Below the pieces are notes generated by a model that was not told where the DNA came from, searched no databases, and was given only the letters and a program-made list of their open reading frames with translations. Below, piece by piece: positions 44,101-52,656 of a stretch of 64,000 nt of DNA. Source of the DNA: Sphingobacterium sp. N143. GTDB lineage: Bacteria; Bacteroidota; Bacteroidia; Sphingobacteriales; Sphingobacteriaceae. The first letter of the stretch is position 1; each line of letters begins with the position of its first letter. The DNA is taken from positions 1 through 64,000 of the forward strand of contig NZ_JACAIS010000011.1 of NCBI RefSeq assembly GCF_030325625.1, written 5' to 3'. The position numbers were made by a program, and so were the translations under genes.

Positions 44101-45132
44101 ATGCAGTATATACCGAATCCCGACCGATATCAGCACATGATCTATAATCGCTGTGGTAAATCAGGCCTCCTTTTGCCCGCAATTTCTTTGGGTATGTGGC
44201 ACAACTTTGGGGATGATATGGCACATCAGACCAAAGTTGAAATCTGTACAACCGCCTTTGATTTAGGGATTACACATTTTGATCTTGCAAATAATTATGG
44301 TCCCCCTCCCGGCAGTGCTGAAAAGGCATTCGGGCAAATACTAAAACAACAATTTAATGGCTTAAGAGATGAATTGATTATTTCTTCTAAAGCAGGATAT
44401 CATATGTGGGATGGCCCCTATGGTGAATGGGGCAGCAGAAAATATATCATTTCAAGCTGTGAACAATCTTTGAAACGTCTTGGTCTAGATTATGTTGATA
44501 TTTTCTACTCACACCGTTTTGATCCCAATACACCATTGGAAGAAACTATGACAGCCTTGGATCAGCTAGTGCGCAGTGGAAAAGCATTATATGTAGGTAT
44601 CTCATCTTACAATTCTCAACGAACCAAAGAAGCTTATGCTATTCTAAAAGCATTGGGTACTCCATTTGTTATACACCAGCCAAGCTATTCGATGTTGAAC
44701 CGATGGGTTGAATCTGATGGATTACTAGATACTTTAGATGAGATGGGCCTTGGTTCTATTGTCTTTTCACCGCTAGCACAAGGCATGTTGACAAACAAGT
44801 ATCTACAAAACATTCCACCGGATAGTCGTGCGTCTCAGTCCAAATCGCTTCAAACAAAATTTCTGAATGAAGAAAACCAGAAAAATATTCAAGCACTTCA
44901 TTCCATCGCACAACGCAGAGGCCAATCATTAGCGCAAATGGCAATTGCCTGGGTCTTCCGAAAACAGCAGGTCACCTCTGCCCTTATTGGCGCATCAAAA
45001 CCGCAACAAGTGATCGACTGTGTCGGTGCTTTGAAAAACTTAACTTTCAGTCCTGACGAAATTCAAGAAATTGATCTATATGCAAAAGATGGACATATTA
45101 ATATTTGGGCAAAATCAGCAGAGATAGAATAA
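44101..45132 (+). CDS. Aldo/keto reductase, L-glyceraldehyde-3-phosphate reductase type (YghZ-like)
   Basis: A 343-residue reductase of the AKR14 group. Motifs are HFDLANNYGPPPGSAEKAFG with the catalytic Asp and Tyr, a Lys in ISSKAGYHMWDGPYGEWGS, and a His in IFYSHRFDP. In E. coli YghZ reduces L-glyceraldehyde 3-phosphate and methylglyoxal. The protein is the usual length and starts at the ATG at 44101. It is transcribed alone and followed by a hairpin. Confidence 0.92.
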   Translation: MQYIPNPDRYQHMIYNRCGKSGLLLPAISLGMWHNFGDDMAHQTKVEICTTAFDLGITHFDLANNYGPPPGSAEKAFGQILKQQFNGLRDELIISSKAGYHMWDGPYGEWGSRKYIISSCEQSLKRLGLDYVDIFYSHRFDPNTPLEETMTALDQLVRSGKALYVGISSYNSQRTKEAYAILKALGTPFVIHQPSYSMLNRWVESDGLLDTLDEMGLGSIVFSPLAQGMLTNKYLQNIPPDSRASQSKSLQTKFLNEENQKNIQALHSIAQRRGQSLAQMAIAWVFRKQQVTSALIGASKPQQVIDCVGALKNLTFSPDEIQEIDLYAKDGHINIWAKSAEIE

Positions 45133-45161
45133 GACGACAAAAAGCGAACAGTGCCTATACT

Positions 45162-45203
45162 AAAAAGCGTACCGAACTATTAGCAATGGACTGTACGCTT
45201 TTT
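45162..45203 (+). terminator. Terminator of the YghZ-like reductase gene
   Basis: AAAAAGCGTAC at 45162-45172 pairs exactly with 45193-45203 across a 20-base loop and is followed by more T residues. It lies 29 bases after the stop codon. Confidence 0.6.
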
Positions 45204-45237
45204 TTATACATTTTCTTAAAAATAATGATGATGATTG

Positions 45238-45765
45238 CTATTCCATTTTCTTTAAAATCTTTTCAAACGTATTGACATTCCTGCTAGTAAACTTGTCTTT
45301 AAGAGCCTTTTTACCCAGTACCTTTCCAAAAGTTGCATCTAGTGTATTTCCCTTTGGAACCCGCCAATAAAATATATGATTGATGATCTGCGCTTTTTCT
45401 CCAGCTATCTTATTTGCTTTGTCAAATTCATGCATTAATAGATCTGCTATTTCTGGAAGACCGACGAAAGTATAAACATGAAAATCAGGATGTTTTTCAA
45501 ATGGGATGCTGTCCCAAAACAACCTTGTTTCTTCTTGAGATTTGACAAACAAAAAAGCCTCATAAGAAAAGTGTCTTGACATAGCCTCTTCCAACAAAAG
45601 TTTTAAGTCAACGACGTCACGTTCTGAGGAGAATACGATATTTCCAGAAGCCAATACCGAACTTACATGGGACATCCCTGCCTCCTGAAAAACCTGACAG
45701 ACCTCAGCCATTTTCATATTGGTCCCTTTAACATTTACGCCACGAAGAAAAGCACAATATTTCAT
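45238..45765 (-). CDS. DUF1697 family protein
   Basis: A 175-residue cytoplasmic protein of the DUF1697 family, with the opening YCAFLRGVNVKGTNMKMAEV and GMSHVSSVLASGNIVFSS. The function is unknown. The ATG at 45765 gives the standard N-terminus; an in-frame TTG at 45777 that overlaps the upstream stop codon is less likely. It follows the ATL gene by eight bases and is probably cotranscribed with it. Confidence 0.88.
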   Translation of the reverse strand: MKYCAFLRGVNVKGTNMKMAEVCQVFQEAGMSHVSSVLASGNIVFSSERDVVDLKLLLEEAMSRHFSYEAFLFVKSQEETRLFWDSIPFEKHPDFHVYTFVGLPEIADLLMHEFDKANKIAGEKAQIINHIFYWRVPKGNTLDATFGKVLGKKALKDKFTSRNVNTFEKILKKME

Positions 45766-45773
45766 ATAATCAG

Positions 45774-46073
45774 TCAAATGAGTTCATCCATAGGGTTCCA
45801 AAACAAATGTTTAAAATCTTTAATCCTAAGACCGTTAACCACAATACCTTCTCCCATTAATTTAGTTTGAAATTCGGGCACAGATAAGGTACCTCCACTT
45901 GAAATGACACGATGTGCAGGAACATCTTTGGGGCATCCTCCCATAGCTTTTCCCACATGACGTGAATGATTTGGGCAACCTAATGCTTTGGCAATAGCAC
46001 CATAAGTCGTTACTCTCCCCTTTGGGATAAGCCTTGCGATATCATAAACCTGCTGTTTGAATATTTCATCCAT
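45774..46073 (-). CDS. Alkyltransferase-like protein (ATL), MGMT family without the acceptor Cys
   Basis: A 99-residue single-domain protein with the Ogt/MGMT DNA-binding fold: PKGRVTTYGAIAKALGCPNHSRHVGKAM, including the likely Arg finger Arg38. The alkyl-acceptor motif PCHR is replaced by PAHR (Ala53), so it cannot take the alkyl group. ATL proteins instead bind O6-alkylguanine, flip it out and hand the lesion to nucleotide excision repair. It lies just before the DUF1697 gene in the same transcript. Confidence 0.92.
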   Translation of the reverse strand: MDEIFKQQVYDIARLIPKGRVTTYGAIAKALGCPNHSRHVGKAMGGCPKDVPAHRVISSGGTLSVPEFQTKLMGEGIVVNGLRIKDFKHLFWNPMDELI

Positions 46074-46309
46074 AATTGATTCCCCCCTGCTGCTTTTCTG
46101 TCATGTCAAAACAAAAAGGCAAATTATTTTACTTCTTCTGATCTTCATTAAAAAAGATATCACTAAATTACAAAAAGCCGATGTAAAACAGACAACATAT
46201 CTTTTTTTGATTTCGAACTTAAAGAATGTTTAAAAGCCTCTTTCTTCATTAATAGCTTCAAGGTGATAAATTCACTCGGTAAACAGACCTTAAAATTGCC
46301 GTTAAACAA

Positions 46310-46337
46310 AAAAGCCTTTCATTTCTGAAAGGCTTTT
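46310..46337 (-). terminator. Terminator of tRNA-Ser
   Basis: AAAAGCCTTTC at 46310-46320 pairs exactly with 46327-46337 across a six-base loop, followed on the minus strand by TTTTTTGTTT. It lies two bases after the CCA end of the tRNA. Confidence 0.85.
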
Positions 46338-46339
46338 CC

Positions 46340-46427
46340 TGGCGGAGAGTGAGGGATTCGAACCCCCGAACCTGTGACAGTTAACGGTTTTCAAGACCGC
46401 CGCATTCGACCACTCTGCCAACTCTCC
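46340..46427 (-). tRNA. tRNA-Ser, anticodon UGA
   Basis: Reading the minus strand, the acceptor stem GGAGAGT pairs with ACTCTCC (46344-46350), followed by the discriminator G and an encoded CCA (46342-46340). The anticodon loop CTTGAAA gives UGA. A long variable arm, typical of serine tRNA, precedes the T-arm GGTTCGAATCC. It reads UCA codons. Confidence 0.95.
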
Positions 46428-46431
46428 GCGA

Positions 46432-46462
46432 CAAAAGTACGAATTTTTACTCTCCTGCCAAA
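46432..46462 (-). promoter_or_regulatory. Bacteroidota promoter of tRNA-Ser
   Basis: On the minus strand TTTG (46462-46459), 19 bases, then TACTTTTG (46439-46432), four bases before the tRNA. Exact match to TTTG-N19-TAnnTTTG and the same as the tRNA-Arg promoter. Confidence 0.8.
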
Positions 46463-46482
46463 TTTTATTTTATATATCGTTT

Positions 46483-47001
46483 TTATTTAGCTTTTATAAA
46501 CTGAATATCAGCACTAAATTTTACTTCATCGCTCACCATGACTCCACCTGTCTCTAGAGCAGCATTCCAATTTAGGCCAAATTCAGAACGTTTAATCTTT
46601 CCCTCCACAATAAAACCGGCCTTTGTATTTCCCCAAGGATCTTTTTGAATTCCTGCAAATTCTAAATCAAACACCACAGGTCTAGTTACGTCACGGATAG
46701 TCAGGTTTCCTTTGATCCGCTCATTCTCTAAACTTGTCGCTTCAAAAGTGATCGCTGGATATTTCTCAACATCAAAAAAATCTTCGCTTTTTAAATGTCC
46801 ATCACGTTGCTCGTTACGTGTATTAATGGATGCAGTATCAATCACTACTTTTGCAAGTGCATTCTCAAATTCATCTCCTTCAGTATCAACATCTATTTTA
46901 AAACTGTCAAAGTTTCCTTTAACATTAGTAATCATCATGTGTTTTACTTTGAATTCTATTTCGCTATGTGCAGCGTCTAATTCCCATTTTGTCTGTGCCA
47001 T
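46483..47001 (-). CDS. YceI-family lipid-binding protein, cytoplasmic form
   Basis: A 172-residue YceI/lipocalin-like protein, with the opening WELDAAHSEIEFKVKHMMITNVKG and the later FTLTVRDVTRPV-like GNLTIRDVTRPVVFDLEF. The fold forms a beta barrel that holds a polyisoprenoid. Most members are periplasmic, but this one lacks a signal peptide. A TAnnTTTG box (minus strand) lies 31 bases before its start. Confidence 0.92.
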   Translation of the reverse strand: MAQTKWELDAAHSEIEFKVKHMMITNVKGNFDSFKIDVDTEGDEFENALAKVVIDTASINTRNEQRDGHLKSEDFFDVEKYPAITFEATSLENERIKGNLTIRDVTRPVVFDLEFAGIQKDPWGNTKAGFIVEGKIKRSEFGLNWNAALETGGVMVSDEVKFSADIQFIKAK

Positions 47002-47032
47002 AATTTTGTGTTTTTTTATTTGTTTAACAACA

Positions 47033-47040
47033 CAAAGGTA
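47033..47040 (-). promoter_or_regulatory. Candidate -7 box of the yceI-like gene
   Basis: On the minus strand TACCTTTG matches TAnnTTTG and ends 31 bases before the ATG. The -33 part is not clear. Confidence 0.45.
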
Positions 47041-47139
47041 ACAGCAGTTTAAAACATTTTGTTTGATCTAGATCAATAAAAATAATCTTATTGAGAGGCA
47101 ATCACTTATTGAAAAACCATAAAAAAAAACAGGCGATAT

Positions 47140-47170
47140 TTTGGAATTATTGAACAAATGTCTACTTTTG
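47140..47170 (+). promoter_or_regulatory. Bacteroidota promoter of tRNA-Arg
   Basis: TTTG at 47140-47143, a 19-base spacer, and TACTTTTG at 47163-47170, ending 16 bases before the tRNA. Full match to TTTG-N19-TAnnTTTG. Confidence 0.82.
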
Positions 47171-47186
47171 CATTACCGAAAGCGAC

Positions 47187-47260
47187 GCGCCAATAGCTCA
47201 GCTGGATAGAGCATCGGTTTTCTAAACCGACGGTCTCAGGTTCGAATCCTGATTGGCGTA
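47187..47260 (+). tRNA. tRNA-Arg, anticodon UCU
   Basis: The acceptor stem GCGCCAA pairs with TTGGCGT (one G-U), D-arm GCTCAGCTGGATAGAGC, anticodon arm CGGTTTTCTAAACCG with anticodon UCU, T-arm TCAGGTTCGAATCCTGA. The discriminator is A and CCA is not encoded. It reads AGA and AGG codons. Confidence 0.95.
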
Positions 47261-47262
47261 CA

Positions 47263-47296
47263 AAAAAGGCCTCTAATTAAAACTAGAGGCCTTTTT
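47263..47296. terminator. Terminator of tRNA-Arg, possibly also of the signalling operon
   Basis: A perfect 13-bp stem (47263-47275 with 47284-47296), eight-base loop, T tail on both strands. It directly follows the tRNA and lies about 107 bases after the last gene of the convergent operon. Confidence 0.8.
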
Positions 47297-47403
47297 ATTG
47301 TTACGCGAGTTATCAAAATAATCAAGCATAAACAATAACAATAAATACCGCCGATAAGAATTTGTGCGCGATACTTATTGTTCTTTAGCAATTGTCTATT
47401 AGC

Positions 47404-47766
47404 TTAAATATATTTATTGACGATATCTTCCAGATCGTCCAGATCAAACGGTTTTGATAAAAAATCGTCCGCACCGGCTTGGGCTGCCAATGTCTGAATA
47501 TCATTATTGGCGGAAACATAAATGACGGGAATATGTTTAAATCTATCATCAGCCTTCAAAAGCCTGGTCGCTTCTACCCCACCAATGTTAGGGATCCAAT
47601 TGTCCATTAAAATAAGATCCGGTTCTGTGGATTCCACCTTTTGAATAATATCATGAGAAGTCTCGGAAACTTCCACTCGGAACCCCAAATCTGTCAATAC
47701 TACAGTTATGACTTCCAAAATTATTGTATCATCTTCAAATATTAATACCGTTTTTCTTTCGCTCAT
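47404..47766 (-). CDS. Stand-alone response regulator receiver (CheY-like)
   Basis: A 120-residue single REC domain. The acidic pair EDD (near residues 10-12), the phospho-acceptor Asp in LILMDNWIP (near 55), the switch Ser in IYVSANN and Lys in FLSKPFD are all present. There is no output domain, so it should act through protein contacts. It is the last of a five-gene operon with two kinases and a CheR methyltransferase, 64 bases after cheR. Confidence 0.93.
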   Translation of the reverse strand: MSERKTVLIFEDDTIILEVITVVLTDLGFRVEVSETSHDIIQKVESTEPDLILMDNWIPNIGGVEATRLLKADDRFKHIPVIYVSANNDIQTLAAQAGADDFLSKPFDLDDLEDIVNKYI

Positions 47767-47830
47767 ATATTTTAATTTTAGTCCCTTTCACTAGTCTATA
47801 AAACAGCCTGTACTATTTAAATAAACCATT

Positions 47831-48661
47831 TTATAAAGGATAAAGTTTTTTCCAAATTTTTTGATCACCAATGGCAGTATAATTATGCTGAATACCTGAA
47901 AAGCGAATAGTCTCCTTACTACCTAAAGCCAAATATCCTAAATTTTCAAGGCTTGCATCAAATAAATGAAAGACACGCTCCTGCAATTCTTTGTTAAAAT
48001 AAATCAATACATTCCGGCAAATAATCAGCTGAAAGCTATTAAAGGAAGTATCAGACACTAAATTGTGTGCTGATAGGATCATTTTTTGTTTTAGTTCAGC
48101 ATTAAATTTTACCCAGTCATAATTTGCTGTATAATAATTAGAAAAGTCCTCTTTTCCACCAGATTCAATATAACTCTCCGAAAACGATTTAATATGACGT
48201 AATGGATAAATACCCTTTTTCGCAATTTCAAGAACCCTTGGATTAATATCAGTAGCATAAATCAAGGATTTATGAAGAATATGGGCTTCTTTAAGTAAGA
48301 TTGCTATCGAATAAGCTTCCTCTCCACTGGAGCATCCCGCAACCCAAATTCGAATCAATGGATAGGTCCCCAATTGGGGTAAAACTTCTTCCCGCAATTG
48401 CTTAAAAAACAAAGGATCCCGAAACATTTCGGTTAAATTGACCGTGATCTCTTCAATAAAATGTTGTAGAAATTCTGTATTATCTTTCAGCGCAAATCTG
48501 AGTTCTGCAAAACTTGCAAATCGATCGTTGGTCATAATTCGATTGATTCTCCTTTTTATGGAAGCTCGACTATATTGCATAAAGTCATAACCATAACGTT
48601 GGTAGATATCTTCCAGCAAAATATCTATCTCATCATCTTTAATTATATTATGCCCCAACAT
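47831..48661 (-). CDS. CheR-type SAM-dependent protein glutamate methyltransferase
   Basis: A 276-residue CheR-family protein with an N-terminal helical domain (about 5-70) and a Rossmann methyltransferase domain with RIWVAGCSSGEEAYSIAIL, IYATDINPRVLEIAKKG and LIICRNVLIYFN. In chemotaxis the enzyme methylates receptor glutamates. Here no CheB, CheA or receptor gene is present, and the gene begins directly after the receiver gene stop. The target could be the CHASE3/GAF kinase in the same operon, but that is a guess. Confidence 0.9.
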   Translation of the reverse strand: MLGHNIIKDDEIDILLEDIYQRYGYDFMQYSRASIKRRINRIMTNDRFASFAELRFALKDNTEFLQHFIEEITVNLTEMFRDPLFFKQLREEVLPQLGTYPLIRIWVAGCSSGEEAYSIAILLKEAHILHKSLIYATDINPRVLEIAKKGIYPLRHIKSFSESYIESGGKEDFSNYYTANYDWVKFNAELKQKMILSAHNLVSDTSFNSFQLIICRNVLIYFNKELQERVFHLFDASLENLGYLALGSKETIRFSGIQHNYTAIGDQKIWKKLYPL

Positions 48662-49036
48662 TTAAATGAATCGTTCTATTTCAATCAACAACCTGTCTAC
48701 ATCTATGGGTTTGGATATATAGGATTGAGCACCAGACGCCAAGCATTTCTCCCGGTCACCACTCATGGCTTGAGCAGTTACCGCAATGATCGGAATATCC
48801 GATATGATGGGCGAATTACGGATCAAACGAATGGCCTCATATCCATCTATTTCTGGCATCATCATATCCATCAAGACCAACGATACCTTATTATCTTTGT
48901 CTTCCAATAAACGAATCGCCTCGAGCGCCATCGAGCAGCTCATTACCTGATATCCTCTTGTCCTGAGCGTTAGACTCAAGGCAAAAATATTTCTGCTATC
49001 GTCGTCTACAATTAAAATTAACTTATTCTGATTCAT
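48662..49036 (-). CDS. Stand-alone response regulator receiver
   Basis: A 124-residue single REC domain: IVDDDSRNIFALSL at the start, the acceptor Asp in LVLMDMMMPEIDGYEA, Thr in IAVTAQAMSGDREKCL, Lys in SYISKPID. It is very similar in motif wording to the last receiver of the hybrid kinase just upstream, from which it may derive by duplication. It has no output domain. It lies 14 bases after the hybrid kinase gene and abuts cheR. Confidence 0.93.
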   Translation of the reverse strand: MNQNKLILIVDDDSRNIFALSLTLRTRGYQVMSCSMALEAIRLLEDKDNKVSLVLMDMMMPEIDGYEAIRLIRNSPIISDIPIIAVTAQAMSGDREKCLASGAQSYISKPIDVDRLLIEIERFI

Positions 49037-49050
49037 TCAATATGTCATTA

Positions 49051-52000
49051 TTAACTTTCATATAGCCACACACGTAAAAGCGACAAAAGTTGATCAATAT
49101 CCACAGGTTTTGAGATGTAATCCGAAGCCCCAGCCTGAATGCATTTTTCCCGATCACCAATCATGGATTTGGCAGTTACAGCAATAATTGGTAAAGTAGA
49201 AAACTTAGCGATCTGCCTGATATTCTTAATCGTTTCATAACCATCCATCTCAGGCATCATCATGTCCATCAATACAATATCAATCGAATCCCCAGAGCCC
49301 AAAAGAGCGAGGGCCTCTTTTCCATCCATTGCAGGGATAACCTGTACTTGAAATTTCTCCAATGCTTTTGTCATTGAAAATATATTGCGTACATCATCAT
49401 CGGCTATTAGCACCTTTTTACCTTTCAAAACATCAATCAATGATCCCAATCCATTATTTCTTTTCTTGGTTTCATCTGAATTATTGACCTCAATCAAGTG
49501 TAGAAATAACCCAACCTCATCCAAAATCCGTTGGTAAGAATGAGCTGTTTTAACCACTACTGAGTCGGCATATTTCTTAATCTTGAGCTCTTCAGCTTTC
49601 GACAGATTCTTACCCGTGAATATGATAATAGGTAAATTTTCTAAACCTTCGTGGTGTTTAATGGCATCCAAAGTATTATATCCCATCTCATCAGGTACTC
49701 CCATATCTAAAATCACACAATCCACTCCCGCTGTCTGCAAAGCAATAATACTATCATTTACATTATCCTTTACTTCAAGGGAAATATTAAAACTACCTAA
49801 AAAATAAGCTAATGCGCTCGCATGTTTAGGATTCTCTTCTATGATTAGGACTTTCTTTGGAGACTGACTCAAGGCGGATTCAATCTTTTGAAACACAGAA
49901 GTCATCTGCTCCAGGGCAACGGGTTTATTGATAAAATCAATTGCACCCTTCATCAGGCTTTCTTTCTTAACCTCCAGAGAAGACATAATATGAACCGGAA
50001 TATGTCGCGTGCTCTTGTCGGCCTTTAATTCATCCATCACTGCCCATCCATCCATAATCGGTAATTGTATATCTAATAAAACTGCCTTCGGCTGGAATTT
50101 CCTGGCCGCAGGCAAGGCATGATCACCACGGACAACAACCACCGCTTTATACTGTTGACTATGCGCATATTTCAAAAGTGCTTTCGCAAAATTAATGTCA
50201 TCTTCTACAATCAGGATTACCTTATCTCCTGTAAGAATATGGTCTCTGTCATCCGGTAGTTCTTCTGGAATACGTATTGTTGCTGGATCATAGCTATTCT
50301 CCATGACAAGTTCTTTCACTTCATCAACTTCCAATTGGATCTCTTCCACGAGCTGTTGTTCCTTGGTTAGGATTTCACCAACTTCTGTCTTATATTTTGG
50401 GATACAGAATAGAAAAACACTTCCTTTGCCCTCTTCACTTTCGAGCTTAATTTCTCCACCCAGTAGGCGTGCAATCTCCCGGCTTATCGATAAACCTAGC
50501 CCCGTTCCACCATATTTTCTTCTGGTCGAACCATCTGCTTGCTGAAAAGCTTCAAAAATTATTTTTTGTTTTTCCAGCGGAATCCCTATGCCGGAATCTA
50601 CTACAGCAAAAACCAGCCTATTATCATCAGATGAATCCTCATATATGTCTAATCTGACTTCACCTTTCGCAGTAAATTTAATGGCATTGGACATCAAATT
50701 ACGTAACACTTGATCTATTCTCAGCCGGTCACCCTGAAAATTATGATTAATTTTCGGATCAATATTTATATTGAATGCTAATTTCTTTTCATGAATGATT
50801 GGCAAAAACAAATTACTGAGGTCTTCTACGATATCATCCAGATTCAAATTAGTGTACTCTAAGGTCATCTTACCAGATTCTATCTTAGAGAGATCCAATA
50901 TTTCATCGATCAGTGTTAGTAAGCTTGTCCCTGAACTTTGAATAACTTTTGCTGATTCTATCTGATCCACATTTAGGTTTTGTTCGGTATTCTCTGATAA
51001 TAGGCGAGATAAAAGCAAAATCGAATTTAATGGTGTACGCAGCTCGTGAGACATATTTGCCAGAAATTCAGATTTATACTTTGTACTCAATGCAAGTTCT
51101 TCCGCCTTCTGTTGAATTTCAAGGTTCCTTTCCGCAATCATCAAATTTTTATCCTCAAGCAATTTTGAGCGTTCTTCCAATTCCTGATTGGATTGCATCA
51201 ATTCTTCATGTTGTACTTTAAGTTCCTCCTCAGACGACTGTAAGCGCAGGGTCTGTGCTTCTAATTCAGTATTTAAGTTTTCAAGTTCGGCATGCTGTGA
51301 CAATAATTCTTCAGATTGAACTTGAGTTTCTTCTAAGAGAGACTGGATTCTTGCCCTACTTTTTGCAGAAACCAACGCAATTCCAAGCTGTCGGGCGCAT
51401 TCAGTCAAAAACTTTACTTCTACCTCTGAAAATGTACGCATATGACCTATCTCCAAAACACCAAGGACTTGATCTTCGAATACGATTGGTACAAAAATGA
51501 GATGCGGAACATGGATCTTGCCAGTGGCACAGCTTATTGTATAATCCGTAGAATTTATATCAGTCAATAATTTTGTCTCTATATCTGAGTAGACTTGTCC
51601 CACGTATCCTTCTCCTGGATAAAATGATGTTTGTGACTTGACATCCAGTCCATACGAACTAGATAAATCGAGCTTCTCTTCATTAACAATGTAAATTGCC
51701 CCCGTAATGGCCTCAATATATTTCACGAGTGCTTTTATGGAGTAGGAAGTGATGTTTTTTTCGGTTTTATTACCCACTAAACCTGTATATAGATTTGCAT
51801 ATCCAGTATGTAACCAGTCATTTTCCTTAAGTTGCTCAAAAGACCGCTTCAAAGATTTCGCCATGCGGTTAACGGATTTTGCAATCGCACCAAGATCATC
51901 ATCATGAAGATCGATCTCCCCAGTTGTCACTTCATAATCTCCCAAGGCAATACGATTTGTAATTTTTTGCACCAGCTCCAACCGTCTCGAGGTCCCTTCG

Positions 52001-52656
52001 TCTTTTTCTCGTAAAGACTTTTCAAGCTCTGAACGCTTATGAAAATCATCCTTCAACTTCAAGTAAAAATATGCAGTGATAATCAAAGAAAGCAATGCGC
52101 TGATAACTATAAATAAAGTGGCTTTTAAAGATGAACCGTCCAAATTAGCCGATTTTTCATCGATACCCCGGTCTTCATGCAGGACAATATCTTTGATAAG
52201 AACCCGACATCTATCCATTGCCATCCTACTCACTTCCAACTGATCCATAGGTACAACACCGCCTTTTCTTTTGATATCTATAGATTGCCTTAACACATCT
52301 AAACGCCTACTAGAAGCCAACAATAAACTATCTACACGTACCATTTGCACGAGATCATGTTTAGTCAACGCCTTCATTTCTTTTAGTTCCCCAGGTAAAC
52401 TTTTCAATGCCAGCTCAAAAGGTTCCAAATATTCACTATTACCGGTAAGCAAATAGCCCCTGTTCCCGGTTTCGGCTCCTTGTAATGAATTAAGAATCAT
52501 ATTTGCCAAACCGATAATTCGTCGGGTTTTGGACAATTCTTGACGATGTTTATTTTGTTCCTGAATACTTATATATGAAATTGTAGAACTTAAGAGCAAT
52601 ACAAATAAGGAAAATCCTACTCCAAGTTTTAAATTGTTCATCGTCTTATTTGACAT
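49051..52656 (-). CDS. Hybrid sensor histidine kinase: CHASE3, HAMP, GAF, HisKA, HATPase and three receivers
   Basis: A 1201-residue kinase. Two membrane spans (about 12-30 and 180-200) flank a periplasmic CHASE3 domain. Then come a HAMP domain (about 205-275), a GAF domain (about 285-430), a long coiled coil rich in Glu and Leu (about 435-520), HisKA with the phospho-His in FLANMSHELRTPLNS (about 530), HATPase_c with N, G1 and G2 boxes (GIGIPLEKQKIIFEAFQQ and GGTGLGLSIS), and three REC domains (about 805-925, 930-1045 and 1070-1190). The second REC looks divergent, with LDMGVPDEMGYNT. It overlaps the preceding kinase gene by 11 bases. Confidence 0.93.
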   Translation of the reverse strand: MSNKTMNNLKLGVGFSLFVLLLSSTISYISIQEQNKHRQELSKTRRIIGLANMILNSLQGAETGNRGYLLTGNSEYLEPFELALKSLPGELKEMKALTKHDLVQMVRVDSLLLASSRRLDVLRQSIDIKRKGGVVPMDQLEVSRMAMDRCRVLIKDIVLHEDRGIDEKSANLDGSSLKATLFIVISALLSLIITAYFYLKLKDDFHKRSELEKSLREKDEGTSRRLELVQKITNRIALGDYEVTTGEIDLHDDDLGAIAKSVNRMAKSLKRSFEQLKENDWLHTGYANLYTGLVGNKTEKNITSYSIKALVKYIEAITGAIYIVNEEKLDLSSSYGLDVKSQTSFYPGEGYVGQVYSDIETKLLTDINSTDYTISCATGKIHVPHLIFVPIVFEDQVLGVLEIGHMRTFSEVEVKFLTECARQLGIALVSAKSRARIQSLLEETQVQSEELLSQHAELENLNTELEAQTLRLQSSEEELKVQHEELMQSNQELEERSKLLEDKNLMIAERNLEIQQKAEELALSTKYKSEFLANMSHELRTPLNSILLLSRLLSENTEQNLNVDQIESAKVIQSSGTSLLTLIDEILDLSKIESGKMTLEYTNLNLDDIVEDLSNLFLPIIHEKKLAFNINIDPKINHNFQGDRLRIDQVLRNLMSNAIKFTAKGEVRLDIYEDSSDDNRLVFAVVDSGIGIPLEKQKIIFEAFQQADGSTRRKYGGTGLGLSISREIARLLGGEIKLESEEGKGSVFLFCIPKYKTEVGEILTKEQQLVEEIQLEVDEVKELVMENSYDPATIRIPEELPDDRDHILTGDKVILIVEDDINFAKALLKYAHSQQYKAVVVVRGDHALPAARKFQPKAVLLDIQLPIMDGWAVMDELKADKSTRHIPVHIMSSLEVKKESLMKGAIDFINKPVALEQMTSVFQKIESALSQSPKKVLIIEENPKHASALAYFLGSFNISLEVKDNVNDSIIALQTAGVDCVILDMGVPDEMGYNTLDAIKHHEGLENLPIIIFTGKNLSKAEELKIKKYADSVVVKTAHSYQRILDEVGLFLHLIEVNNSDETKKRNNGLGSLIDVLKGKKVLIADDDVRNIFSMTKALEKFQVQVIPAMDGKEALALLGSGDSIDIVLMDMMMPEMDGYETIKNIRQIAKFSTLPIIAVTAKSMIGDREKCIQAGASDYISKPVDIDQLLSLLRVWLYES

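Noticed and set aside
44101..45132. A potassium-channel beta-subunit reading of the second aldo/keto reductase
   Set aside because: The family is related, but the GPPPGSAE and WDGPYGEWGS motifs point to the YghZ-type reductase.
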